Positions 37,265 through 46,511 are shown, counted from the first letter of the stretch. The stretch is DNA of 64,000 nucleotides from Symbiodinium sp. CCMP2592 (GCA_905221615.1 CAJNDT010005813.1:67501-131500), one strand, 5' to 3'. Notes: a model not told the origin generated them from the sequence alone. A program made the numbers and translations.

Positions 37265-38592
37265 GAGGTAATCCCGGGCGTAGTAGCGTGGGCCTTGAGG
37301 AGATCAAAGCCGGTCACCAGCCAGCTCTTAGCGACCAGAAAGGCGTGCTCCGACACCACGACCGGTAGCTCCTTGACCCTTCTCGTAGCGCCGGAAGTCT
37401 TGGTCTTCCGGAGGATGGTGGTGAGTCGCCCCTCCACCATCAACAGCTCGGCCGGCAGAATAGCCTGAAGGTCCGACCATCTTAGCGTGGCCCAGACCTT
37501 GACCAACTTAGCCCAGGCCCAGATCCGCCAGCCTGCTGCCAGAGCGGGGTTGATGACCACAAGCTCTAGCTGCACCAGCATGTAGACGGGGTAGCGGGGT
37601 GCTCTCTTGATCAAGGGAGCCCCCTCCGCTAGCTGCTCCACTATGCTGTCCTTAGCGGCCCAGACCAGGCGACCGAAGGTGGTCCTTAGCTCCACCGGAA
37701 AATCGGCCACCTTCTCCATCCAGGCGATAGCTTTAAGAATAGCTTCCGGGACCGAACGGCCGCAGGGTTCATCACTCCTAGCGAGGAGGTAATCCACCAG
37801 GTCCGCGGCGGTGCCCGGGGGCGGCCTGAGCTTAGCTGCGTGGAGCCATTGGCGCCACTGCCTGTAGTAGCTCAGGTACCTCCCCGGAAGCAACATAGCG
37901 GCCCTCACGGGGTCCAGACTCCCGTGCAGCTTAGCGAGAACAGGGGCGTGTATCTCTAGCAGCTCTTCACGGAGCTTCCTTGCCCAAACCTCTAGCAGTC
38001 GCTCCTCTCTAGCCGCACTGATCGTGCTGGGCTGTAGCGTCTTTCGGTTCCGCTCCCCGGGGCGAGGTCTTAGCGGCACCGGTGGCTGATGCACCGCGTC
38101 CTCTACCTCTTCCCTTGGAGCAGGTAGCGGTGGCATCCGGGCTCTCCAGGTGATATCGTCCTGGAAGTAGCCGTGCACCCTCTGATAGACCGTAGCTTCC
38201 TGTCGCGCTTCCTGCAGCCAACAGTAGACGCCATCCCATAGCCACGGCTGGTACGGAATACCTAGCTCTCGAGCTAGCTGCTTGGCGACATCCTCCGCAT
38301 CGTCAAGATCCACCACTGCTAGCTCCAAGACCCCAAACCCCTGGCTGGAGAGATGCCGGTAGGCCCTGTCTAGCGTGCGCCTACGTTCCTGTTGGACTGT
38401 AGCCTCCCAGCCCTCGAAGAGCACTCCCGTCTCTTCGGGCTGCGGGTCGCAAGCTGGGGTCTGCGGGACCCAGGGTACCTCCCCCAAAGCAGGGCTAATT
38501 AGCCCTGTTCCCCTTCCTACCCCCACTCGAAATTTGCCCCCCAATAGCTGGGGGCCTTGAGCCAAAATGGCCACGGAGTAGCACTGCTTCAC
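37096..38592 (-). CDS. Tyrosine recombinase, N-terminal and box I half
   Basis: 498 codons; the useful reading ends near residue 434. Residues 50-150 form an unknown N-terminal domain. About 195-330 resemble a SAM-like core-binding domain (PGRYLSYYRQWRQWLHAAKL). The catalytic domain begins near 335; VWATLRWSDLQAI gives the box I Arg (371), and ILRKTKTSG the beta-strand Lys. The first listed codons overlap a spliced-leader relic (AILAQGP is encoded by it), so they are 5' UTR; no ATG lies between it and residue 153, leaving the start unresolved. GCTA words recur through the gene without fixed codon phase. Confidence 0.8.
   Translation of the reverse strand: MKQCYSVAILAQGPQLLGGKFRVGVGRGTGLISPALGEVPWVPQTPACDPQPEETGVLFEGWEATVQQERRRTLDRAYRHLSSQGFGVLELAVVDLDDAEDVAKQLARELGIPYQPWLWDGVYCWLQEARQEATVYQRVHGYFQDDITWRARMPPLPAPREEVEDAVHQPPVPLRPRPGERNRKTLQPSTISAAREERLLEVWARKLREELLEIHAPVLAKLHGSLDPVRAAMLLPGRYLSYYRQWRQWLHAAKLRPPPGTAADLVDYLLARSDEPCGRSVPEAILKAIAWMEKVADFPVELRTTFGRLVWAAKDSIVEQLAEGAPLIKRAPRYPVYMLVQLELVVINPALAAGWRIWAWAKLVKVWATLRWSDLQAILPAELLMVEGRLTTILRKTKTSGATRRVKELPVVVSEHAFLVAKSWLVTGFDLLKAHATTPGITSCRGWAGRGNWRRRWLPMRTLWWQPRGCWLSWATHGRSRATGRSTVSARCYQQVWR
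38556..38576 (-). other. Dinoflagellate spliced-leader relic
   Basis: On the sense strand the word CCGTGGCCATTTTGGCTCAA, plus a final G, matches the conserved dinoflagellate spliced leader (CCGTAGCCATTTTGGCTCAA and G) except for one A-to-G change. It lies just upstream of the tyrosine recombinase reading frame and in the same orientation. Relics of this kind are known to arise when trans-spliced mRNAs are reverse-transcribed and reinserted. Confidence 0.85.
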
Positions 38593-38711
38593 CGGCCATG
38601 TGCAGTCACTCTAGCAAACAGACAAGCTTCGTTCTGTTTAGCTTCAGAGGAAAACCCCTTCGAAGTTTTCTAGCGAAACACCTTCGATGTTTCCCCAAAG
38701 GGATACTAGCG

Positions 38712-41700
38712 CTAGCATACACGGTCGTACCTCGTCCCTCGGTACGAGTGCAAGATACGGCCAACGTGGGCCGTTTCCCCTTTCGCCATAGCCTCGTTAG
38801 ACACATCGCGCCACTCACGCACGGATGCGTAGTCCCAACATCCTTGGTTGATGAGCTTATTCCACTCCTTGTCAAGGGCGGCTTTCGCCTTGGGATTAGC
38901 GGCACGCTCACACGCACTATAGAAGAAGACCGATGAATCGGGAGATCGGTGTGAATGAGGATCAGGGCGAACAGGCATTGCAGGTGCTGTATCAACAGCA
39001 GGACCGTCATCGGATGGTTCAACCGGTGCAGAAACATCACCTTCCACATCTTCTGCGGTGAAGTCGAGTTCAACCGCTGCCAAAACGGAAGTGTAAAACT
39101 GAACCACCGCAACGTCTTGTCCGGGCTCGACTATAATATCGTAGTCGGTAGGATTAAGGACGTCAACACCGGACTGAGTTGCCCCTTCATTGTACGTGTA
39201 CATGGCCGGGCAAACATCGAGGCCACTGCCGCGGAGCGGCTGAAGACGGGCGGACATACCACCCGGGGGCTCAAACTCAAGATCCGTAACGACACAGGCG
39301 CGAGATTTGGCAGGTACGACAGTACGGCCCTTTGCACGCAGCGCGTGTCCATAATAGCCATTCGCAGTCTGCACGCGGCGCCCCGTGTCATCGGTGTTCG
39401 GCATACGGGTTCGAACTTTAATCTGGGTTTTGGCGGAAGAACCAATAACGAAGACCGTCTTTCCCGTCCATCGGCACGGCAGAGATCGAGCATCGGATGA
39501 TCTCCATGAGTCCTGCAATGTGAACTCGGTGCCGTCAGTCATGGCCATAGTCATCCTGACATCGGTCAATGTTGCAGGATCAACGGGACAGTCTTTGACG
39601 GATGTAGGGTTGAAGCGCGCTCGGCGTTCGATCACATGAAATCGGGTGATCGTGCCAGCTGCGACATCGTGATACCAGTAATCCTTGTCATGCCGTTCGG
39701 CACCCGACTCATATTCTGAATCGTAAGCGATGTCGACAGGAGCGGCATCGCGAGAATCCTCTCGGGACATGGCATGAGACTCAGCTTCTCGGCGCTCAGC
39801 CTCGACATATCCCTCCCGTTCGGCGCGGTTCATGCTGCGCCAGGATTCTGAGTCGATAGAGTTCGGTTTTCGAGACCCTTTATATGTCCGCTCGGAACGC
39901 GGCACACTCTGACGATAAGGCAAACCCCCTTCGCCCTCCAGGATCTCTGACCCGTGAGAAGGAGGTAACTTCTTCTTGGGTGGGGCGTAGCCGTCATCAA
40001 AGAACTCAACAGTGCCGGTCCAGAGCTGCATAAGTCTCGTCTTGCCAAAGGCATACCCGGTCTCATAGATCGTAACCGGGCTTTTGTCCTTGTATTGAAC
40101 ATGCGATATACGCACCGTGCTCAGCTTCCATGGATCAGGCGACTCTCCTATGGAACCGGGAGTCTTACTGGGATGAACCATCGCTTTCCTTGGAACAACG
40201 ACGTGATACGTCCACTTATGCACAGATGGATCATACTCCCAGTAGTCAACATCTCCTCCATGAGAGGACTCTGCTCGTAATTCAGCCTCGCGAGCCTGTC
40301 GAATATCTTCATCAGTCATTCGCGTTGACTCATCAAGGGCGAAGATTTCATCGATATCTTCGAGATCGAGCATGTCGGAGGCGTCAAGACGCTCACTCGG
40401 CTTTGGCACGTTAGAATGCATCGCGGGATCGTTGATGCATACTGATCGTGTCTGTTTGTCGTACACAGCCAGCATCGGAAACGTCCATCGCTCCTTGGGT
40501 GAGCAGTATATCTTCTTGACCTGATGGACGCTTGCACGCAATGCGTCTCGCTTGAAGTCTTCAAGGTCGGCGACAATATAGTCACCGTCCCACCTGCCCC
40601 CATTCTCGAAGTGGTAACCCAGAAATACGCCGGGCTTGCTTGTGGGAGAGAACTTGCTGGGGCGCTGGTAGGATGATAAGCGTTGATCCATATCGGGTCC
40701 TTGGAGGGATCCAGATCGATCGTCATCTCCATCGTCGATCCACTCGAGATAACCATCATCATCGAATCCAACTTCGACTTCGACCAATCCATCATCTCCA
40801 GGCGCAGGTACGGCATATTCCTCACCATCGCCAAGTACGACTTCATCTTTCTGACTACGCCGGGTTTGTTTCCGTGCCGGCGTGGGATAGAAGTCAACAA
40901 GACATCCGAATGGGAGAACCTGGCCGTCAAATTCGGCACCATCAAATCGTAGCGAATACGCACTTTGTCCTTCGCGTAGCTCGATGTTGCGAGCATGACA
41001 AAAGTGCTTACACGCATAAGGCCAGAATTTGGCGCTCAGGCCCGCTTGTCGAAGCGCCACACGTGCGCCATGAAGGACAAGCTTCACCTTGCTCTCGGCA
41101 ATGGCATTAGTGCGAGGCATGCCAGGAGTGGAATGCTTTACAGAGATGCCGACTCTTTTGCAGGTCGATATGAACTCACGGGCTTTATCACAGTAGATTT
41201 CCCGGATCGCGGAAGGTGCATACCTTCTCTCCACATCCATAGAGAACGAGTTCACATCCTGAAGGTCGCCGAAGACCTGCTGGAACGCTCGAAGCGTGTC
41301 GGCATTCGTCCTCCCCTTGACGGGAACACTCTCTAACCACTCAGTTGCTAGATCGTAGAAGACAACAGCATCTGTTTCCCCATTATTCCCGCGATTGCCA
41401 AGCCCGTGCAACACCATAGTATCGATGGTGACGTGCTCGCCAAATTTCTCAAACCCTTTATCGCGTGGTGAGTCTTGGCGAAACGATTTAACGTTTTCCA
41501 TCTTTGCACGTTGGCATGCATCGCAGTAGGGATTCTTAGGTAGGTGAGTCATGAGGTGACGGATGGACTTTGCCTCCTCCCTCAGATCGCGCGCTCTCGG
41601 TTCATCGGGCGGCGACTGATGCTTAGGTTTGTTAGGCACCTTCTTGGCATCGTCAGGTGCACCTTTCTGGGCACTCTTAACACCAGGCATATCAAGATCG

Positions 41701-42599
41701 AGCTCTCCGATATCGTCTAGCTCGCCCACAGGTTCTTCACCCGCAGCCACGATTTTCTCGTGAATAATGATCGGTGCTGGGAGTGCCGGATACACACGAG
41801 GGAGATCAGGTCGACCCGCCACTACCTCGGTTTCGCTCGGAGCGAGGTAGGGGATGTTATTGATAACATCAATCTTGAGTTGTTTCCCTTTGGGGTCAAA
41901 GAATATCGGATCGCAAAAGGGTTCCCAGATAAATCGGTAGCCAAGCTCCTTGCATCGTTTCCCAAGGGAAAGAAGACTTGGTGTGCTTTCCAGCACATAA
42001 GCTTCAATCAGCTCATCGATGCCGTCAATGCGCATATGAGCAACACCTTTGGTGTTAGTTTTCCCATTGGCGGTCCTAAGGCTGATCTTAGCATTCTGAA
42101 CTATCAGATCCCTTTCCTCGCGGGACAGATCACCGAGACCAATAAGGTCTATACCGCAACCGGAGTCGAGCATAAGTCTCCGGACCCTCTTAATAGACTT
42201 GACAGCAGCAGCAAAGACCTCGCAAGCGCTCCGCTGAGAAAGCGTGAGCTCAAGAACACAAGCATCATTTCCTAGCGTTTTGGCATCAACGTCATCGAGC
42301 AAAACCTGCTCTCTCCAAAGCACAGCCTTCATGTGTGCCCTTCGCCTCTCGCGAGCACTATTCAGACCACGGATATCTTCCGGCCACGAATAGTTCAAAT
42401 TCCTCTCGCGATTGACGGGACCGAAGTTTGGCTCCGGGAAAGAAGACTCTATCACGCGGGTCTCCGTATTCCCAAACGATACTGTCTTCCGCTTGACTGA
42501 CGGACATGCCATCATATCGAATGATGCAACGCAAGCGAAGGCGAAGTCTCCATAGGAGGATGCTGTCATTGCCTGAGGGTTGCGGCACGCCCCTTTCAA
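38712..42599 (-). CDS. Pol of element 3: protease, integrase, dUTPase-like domain, RT start
   Basis: 1295 codons in the -1 frame relative to gag, entered at a TTTTTGA heptamer. Protease: RLMLDSGCGIDLIG near residue 140. Integrase: HLMTHLPKNPYCDAC near 346, then VTIDTM, YCDKAREF and NAIAESK as the D,D,E set. Acidic linkers follow. About 1080-1160 form a beta-rich domain (GRTVVPAKSRACVVTDLEF, GVDVLNPTDYDIIVEPGQDVAVVQF) with the rhythm of a dUTPase-type barrel, but the catalytic GYD motif is not clear. The end (AALDKEWNKLINQGCWDY, TAHVGRIL) matches the RT start of element 2; the last ~14 residues belong to the junction. This copy is not autonomous. Confidence 0.88.
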   Translation of the reverse strand: MKGACRNPQAMTASSYGDFAFACVASFDMMACPSVKRKTVSFGNTETRVIESSFPEPNFGPVNRERNLNYSWPEDIRGLNSARERRRAHMKAVLWREQVLLDDVDAKTLGNDACVLELTLSQRSACEVFAAAVKSIKRVRRLMLDSGCGIDLIGLGDLSREERDLIVQNAKISLRTANGKTNTKGVAHMRIDGIDELIEAYVLESTPSLLSLGKRCKELGYRFIWEPFCDPIFFDPKGKQLKIDVINNIPYLAPSETEVVAGRPDLPRVYPALPAPIIIHEKIVAAGEEPVGELDDIGELDLDMPGVKSAQKGAPDDAKKVPNKPKHQSPPDEPRARDLREEAKSIRHLMTHLPKNPYCDACQRAKMENVKSFRQDSPRDKGFEKFGEHVTIDTMVLHGLGNRGNNGETDAVVFYDLATEWLESVPVKGRTNADTLRAFQQVFGDLQDVNSFSMDVERRYAPSAIREIYCDKAREFISTCKRVGISVKHSTPGMPRTNAIAESKVKLVLHGARVALRQAGLSAKFWPYACKHFCHARNIELREGQSAYSLRFDGAEFDGQVLPFGCLVDFYPTPARKQTRRSQKDEVVLGDGEEYAVPAPGDDGLVEVEVGFDDDGYLEWIDDGDDDRSGSLQGPDMDQRLSSYQRPSKFSPTSKPGVFLGYHFENGGRWDGDYIVADLEDFKRDALRASVHQVKKIYCSPKERWTFPMLAVYDKQTRSVCINDPAMHSNVPKPSERLDASDMLDLEDIDEIFALDESTRMTDEDIRQAREAELRAESSHGGDVDYWEYDPSVHKWTYHVVVPRKAMVHPSKTPGSIGESPDPWKLSTVRISHVQYKDKSPVTIYETGYAFGKTRLMQLWTGTVEFFDDGYAPPKKKLPPSHGSEILEGEGGLPYRQSVPRSERTYKGSRKPNSIDSESWRSMNRAEREGYVEAERREAESHAMSREDSRDAAPVDIAYDSEYESGAERHDKDYWYHDVAAGTITRFHVIERRARFNPTSVKDCPVDPATLTDVRMTMAMTDGTEFTLQDSWRSSDARSLPCRWTGKTVFVIGSSAKTQIKVRTRMPNTDDTGRRVQTANGYYGHALRAKGRTVVPAKSRACVVTDLEFEPPGGMSARLQPLRGSGLDVCPAMYTYNEGATQSGVDVLNPTDYDIIVEPGQDVAVVQFYTSVLAAVELDFTAEDVEGDVSAPVEPSDDGPAVDTAPAMPVRPDPHSHRSPDSSVFFYSACERAANPKAKAALDKEWNKLINQGCWDYASVREWRDVSNEAMAKGETAHVGRILHSYRGTRYDRVC
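38725..38747. repeat. Inverted repeat at the TAGC block / element 3 junction
   Basis: TCGTACC (38725-38731) and GGTACGA (38741-38747) are perfect inverted 7-mers around a 9-nt spacer, exactly where element 3 homology stops. Geometry of short inverted arms around a 6-9 nt spacer is typical of tyrosine recombinase crossover sites. I see no second copy at the other end of the block. Confidence 0.6.
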
Positions 42600-42602
42600 A
42601 AA
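42596..42602 (-). promoter_or_regulatory. Candidate -1 frameshift site between gag and pol (element 3)
   Basis: The sense strand reads T TTT TGA in gag codon phase, ending in the gag stop. A one-base backward slip gives TTT TTG and enters the pol frame exactly. The repeated-T layout fits X XXY YYZ geometry, with the unusual feature of a stop in the A site. No downstream pseudoknot was assessed. Confidence 0.5.
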
Positions 42603-43594
42603 TCCGAGGGCGTGGGCGCCGGGCTGTCAACCCGCCTTGATGTCGGCGCGGGCTCAGCAGGCGCAGGAGCGGCGGCAGGGGTGCTCTCAGCTGGGGCACC
42701 CGGCTTCACATGCTTATAGGGACACTTGTCGCCTCTCGAGCAAGTGCCTCGTGCAAAATAGAAGCAGATACCAGACTCCTTTGAAATCGGTGACTGAGAT
42801 CGAGGCGGGAAACCCTTTGACGAGGAGCTTCTTCCCTTCAGGTTGTGGGAGAACTTGCATCCGCTTCCTCGCGTGCATCTGCCTTTCTTGAAATCGTAGC
42901 AGATTTCCCGTCCTCGCGGGGATCGCGACATCGGGCGAGTCGGTGCGGGAGCTGCTCGTCCCGGACTGCGGGAATATCGCCTTGGCGATCCGCGTCGCGG
43001 GGAGGATCGTCTGGGTGACGAGCGCCTCGGCGAGCTCCTTCGGTACGGACTCCCTCTCCTGGAGTCACTTGACCCTCTTTGACCTCGGGATGAAGATCTG
43101 CGCGGGCTGCAATGCGCAGGTGCAGCGTATCGTCTCTGCGCAGAAGTAGACCTTGTAGCGGTGTACATCTTTTCCTGATTGCGTCGTCGGCGCCAAGTTG
43201 TAATCGCATTGACGCAGACGGCTCGCAAGTATGCGTAGTTCCGTACGGATACGTCCCTGTCCCATAGCTGCATGTCGAGCTCGAGACAGCGGAACTCACG
43301 CACCTGCTCGTAAAAGAGGGCGCAGAGAACAGGATCTTCGGGGCGATCGACTGAGATACCAGCGAGAACATGATCCCACCGATTGGAGAAGGCTTCCAGC
43401 CTTTCCTGCTCGGATCCATGAGTAAACCGATCAATCGTGGTCTTCATCAGGTCAACGAGCTTGAAAGTCGAATCGCCGGTGACATGTGGTCGAAGGAAAT
43501 CATACAATAGCCACAAGATCTGCCTACTTCCGAGTCGCCGGTTTATCGTATGCATGCGCTCGGTCTCGGTCTGGATCTTATTCTTCAGTGCAAT
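42596..43594 (-). CDS. Gag C-terminal part of element 3 with two CCCH fingers
   Basis: The listed start is Met at 43555, but homology runs in from the in-frame TGA at 43595-43597 (SIALKNKIQTETERM). Residues 1-130 of the Met-initiated ORF resemble the gag core of element 2 (INRRLGSRQILWLLYDFL). An Arg/Ser-rich segment follows, then CYDFKKGRCTRGSGCKFSH near 217 and CFYFARGTCSRGDKCPYKH near 263, both CX7CX5CX3H. Such fingers usually bind single-stranded RNA, which fits genome-RNA packaging. The ORF stops at the frameshift heptamer leading into pol. Confidence 0.8.
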   Translation of the reverse strand: MALKNKIQTETERMHTINRRLGSRQILWLLYDFLRPHVTGDSTFKLVDLMKTTIDRFTHGSEQERLEAFSNRWDHVLAGISVDRPEDPVLCALFYEQVREFRCLELDMQLWDRDVSVRNYAYLRAVCVNAITTWRRRRNQEKMYTATRSTSAQRRYAAPAHCSPRRSSSRGQRGSSDSRRGSPYRRSSPRRSSPRRSSPRRGSPRRYSRSPGRAAPAPTRPMSRSPRGREICYDFKKGRCTRGSGCKFSHNLKGRSSSSKGFPPRSQSPISKESGICFYFARGTCSRGDKCPYKHVKPGAPAESTPAAAPAPAEPAPTSRRVDSPAPTPSDF

Positions 43595-43597
43595 GGA

Positions 43598-44280
43598 TCA
43601 GACGCACTCACGGAACGCAGAGTTGCATTCGTTTTCAAGCATTCCGTACTTGCACTCATCGAGGAGATCCTCATATCGTGTACCATCGGGAATCTCAACC
43701 CATGAGAGTGCGTATCCGGGATCGTAGGCGAATGCGTTCGCGACTCGCTCTTTCATATCGACGATCCAGCGTCGCAGCTGAGCAGGCTCCGGCTCGGGAT
43801 CGAGACGAAAGGACTTGCACTTTGTCTTCTTGGCCTCGCTCAGCGATCCATCGCCCTTGGGTCCACCGAATCCCGGATCGTTGGGACCAGGTGGATTCCC
43901 AGTCTGTCTCTCAAGACACACGAGACAGATTCTCAAAGGATCTCGGCAACATCCGTTGCAGCACGAGAATCGGCAAGATATGCACGACCGTCGCACGGTG
44001 GTCGGGAAAGTTCCGGTGCAGCGCTCGCACTGGAACGTATCGTTCCCACTCGGCCGACCGGAGGGCCTGATGCTAGGCGGATCAAGGCCGCCATCGGGCG
44101 GACCACTCCCGTCAGGAGGGCCACCACCACCAGGCGGACCACCAGGTGGGCCGTCGGGTGGGCCACCACCGCCACCGGGGCCAAAACCGGACCCGTGGTG
44201 TCCATGTCCTCCGAAGCCACCGCCATACGCACCCCCGTTATCGTTGGGGCCATCACCACCGGAACAACCGCCGTCTCCCC
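43598..44280 (-). CDS. Gag middle part of element 3: Gly/Pro linker and RING/FYVE-like zinc cluster
   Basis: Same frame as the downstream gag ORF, separated by one TGA. Before the first Met at 43996 the frame stays open through a Gly/Pro/Asp-rich linker to about 44,280. It then encodes CERC, CISCRFSCCNGCC and CLVC, a four-pair Cys cluster of RING, PHD or FYVE type. The gag-core start follows (SFRLDPEPEPAQLRRWIVDMKE). The upstream gag ORF (to 46368) changes into this frame near 44.2-44.3 kb. Confidence 0.6.
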
Positions 44281-46368
44281 GCCAAACCCGGATGGCGCGG
44301 CACTGGGTGCAGGAACGGACGTTCTGGCACTGAAGGTAGGCATCGGGGGCATGGCATCGTTGGCTGCAGCATGCTGAAGCGTCGCAGTAACGCTCGTGTT
44401 CGGCGCAAGGGTAAAAGTACCGGTCTCACTATGGAGAATTGGTGCGCCAGCACTGTTGCCAATGAGATTTGATCGGCCAAGCATCGCATCATACCATCGT
44501 GATGGTCCCTTCCCTGCCGGGACGGTTCGAGTATCATAGGAGATTTGGCATGGGAAGGTCGGGCTTGACCTGGGCTCAGGAGCGAAGCTTCGAGCTTCAG
44601 GGACATGTCGGATGTCAGCGCGAGGAGCATCATCGACTTGATATGGCCTGAGGCTCGGAGCCTGACCGGAAGTCGCTCCGGCGGCATTTGCGGAAGGAAC
44701 GGCCTGATTCGGCGATCTTCCCGAAAAACACGCCGACGTTTGGCCAAAATTATGTCGGACGGGCTCAACAGGATTATTTTGCCCGCGACCTTCGGCAGGT
44801 TGTTCGTCAGCGACTCGTTGCTGCGCTCGCCTCAGAATTTCATCGAGATTGATTCCACTCGTCTGAGAGTGAACCGTTGAGGCCTTTTCAGCAGGCGCAG
44901 CGTTGCATCCCGGCGGAGAGCCGTGATCGATCGGACCCAACAGGGAAGACCTCGGAATGGCTGTAGTCGGTCCGCCAGGGAATAGAGCACCTGGAACTGG
45001 CGGCAGGTCCGCGGGGCGTGGAATATCCCCACCATGGTCACTGATATCGAAGAACTGCGTCCGTTCCGGACGCGAAGGCGTTGATCTATCAGAACCGCCT
45101 CTGCGGACATGAGCGTTTTCGAGGTGCTGGATCCGAGCAGTCAGCTGATCGATATGAGCTCGGTTACTCTCCTTATGATCGTAGAGAGCGCGACTCATCT
45201 CGGATCTGATGACTTCGATGCGGTGGGTAGCGTTCTGCTCCACCGCAGCAACGCGCGCTTCGGCATTAGAGATATTGATCTGAATCTGCCGCAGCGCGTC
45301 TGGGTACTGCTTGATGTGGCGGATCGTTTCGGCAAGCTGCATGGATAGCGACCCAGCACGCTTTTCGTTGAATTGATGGATCCGCTCATCGAACTCAATG
45401 AGTCGATCGTTGATCGTCGAAGTGAGCTTCGCAAAATGATCTTCAAGCGTTTCGTGATCAGAAATCCGCCTCTCGCGGAAAGAGTCCTGGAACTGCATGA
45501 ACAGCTCACGCTCTTTCCTCAACTCGGCCTGAAGAAGCTCCCACATGTCTCGGATCTTGCTCTCGAGCGCTTCGGTGATATCCGAGACGCCGTTCCTCAG
45601 TATATCGAGGTCGGCTTGGGTGTTGGTCACACCCTGCGCGATCGCCAGAATATCGGTGGCGATGCGCGCGGATGCTTCCGACCCAATGGCTTCATCGACC
45701 AGGGCCCTGACAGCACAGGGTCCGGTATGCCACCCGCCGTTATCGATGGCGGGGGCGGCACCACCATGACCCGCCGCAGTAATCGTTGCGACGGAATCAT
45801 GGGGTGCACCCGGATGCTCGCTCATGGGCTCGTCGGGGAGCGAGGCTCCACCGCGGCCAGCCACCGGCCCGTAGGAATCGGGGCGCGGTGGGCGGAAGGA
45901 CGCCGGGTCCGAAATCGGTGGACCACGGCCGTCCGGCCCGGACCCAAAGAGGGCCCGAGCGCCCTCTGGATCCCCGCGAAGGGACAGAGGACAAGCTGAA
46001 AGATCGGTCGGAAGAAGGGTAGGTGCGGAAGCAGCAGGAGCAGCGGACGCAGAAAAGGCAGGCAACAAAGGCAAAGCACGAGCGGTGGCAGAAGCAGGCA
46101 GCATGCCGGCGGGCATCGTGCCAGGCGTTGCGAAAGCAGCAGCAGAGCATGGCAAAGGCGGCGCATGGTGCTGAGCTCTCTGATCGTCCTCAGCAGGCGG
46201 CGAAGCAAGCAGCGAAGCAGAGCGAGCGAGCGAAGCGTGCGAGGCGGGCGCAGTGCAGCGAGATGCGTGGGCACTATCATCGGGCTCCACGACATCCCGA
46301 GCAACTGGCGTCACTAGTGAAGAACCGACAGTCGAGGGGACACGGGGAGAACCGATCGGAGTCGCCAT
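43933..46368 (-). CDS. Gag N-terminal part of element 3 with coiled coil
   Basis: I place the start at Met 46368 (MATPIGSPRV), because upstream codons of the open frame run through the primer site into the LTR. Ala/Pro/Ser-rich sequence covers the first ~200 residues. A coiled coil follows (roughly 250-420 of the protein; KIRDMWELLQAELRKE, IRHIKQYPDALRQIQ), then another low-complexity segment. The reading after about 44,280 is out of frame. The layout (disordered, coiled coil, zinc fingers) parallels gag of element 2. Confidence 0.7.
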   Translation of the reverse strand: MATPIGSPRVPSTVGSSLVTPVARDVVEPDDSAHASRCTAPASHASLARSASLLASPPAEDDQRAQHHAPPLPCSAAAFATPGTMPAGMLPASATARALPLLPAFSASAAPAASAPTLLPTDLSACPLSLRGDPEGARALFGSGPDGRGPPISDPASFRPPRPDSYGPVAGRGGASLPDEPMSEHPGAPHDSVATITAAGHGGAAPAIDNGGWHTGPCAVRALVDEAIGSEASARIATDILAIAQGVTNTQADLDILRNGVSDITEALESKIRDMWELLQAELRKERELFMQFQDSFRERRISDHETLEDHFAKLTSTINDRLIEFDERIHQFNEKRAGSLSMQLAETIRHIKQYPDALRQIQINISNAEARVAAVEQNATHRIEVIRSEMSRALYDHKESNRAHIDQLTARIQHLENAHVRRGGSDRSTPSRPERTQFFDISDHGGDIPRPADLPPVPGALFPGGPTTAIPRSSLLGPIDHGSPPGCNAAPAEKASTVHSQTSGINLDEILRRAQQRVADEQPAEGRGQNNPVEPVRHNFGQTSACFSGRSPNQAVPSANAAGATSGQAPSLRPYQVDDAPRADIRHVPEARSFAPEPRSSPTFPCQISYDTRTVPAGKGPSRWYDAMLGRSNLIGNSAGAPILHSETGTFTLAPNTSVTATLQHAAANDAMPPMPTFSARTSVPAPSAAPSGFGGETAVVPVVMAPTITGVRMAVASEDMDTTGPVLAPVAVVAHPTAHLVVRLVVVALLTGVVRPMAALIRLASGPPVGRVGTIRSSASAAPELSRPPCDGRAYLADSRAATDVAEIL

Positions 46369-46511
46369 TCTCTCGGTGGCGCGGCCAATCACAAGTTCCG
46401 AACTTGGTCTGAGCCAGGAAAACGGTAGTGATCGGACGCTGATTGGATCAGGCGGTCCGAGTGCCAAGCAGCAGCAGCGAAGCAGCAATCCACAATCGGA
46501 TGCGGAGGCCT

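Noticed and set aside
43815-44333. Plus-strand Pro/Gly-rich ORF
   Set aside because: Antisense of the Gly/Pro linker of element 3 gag.
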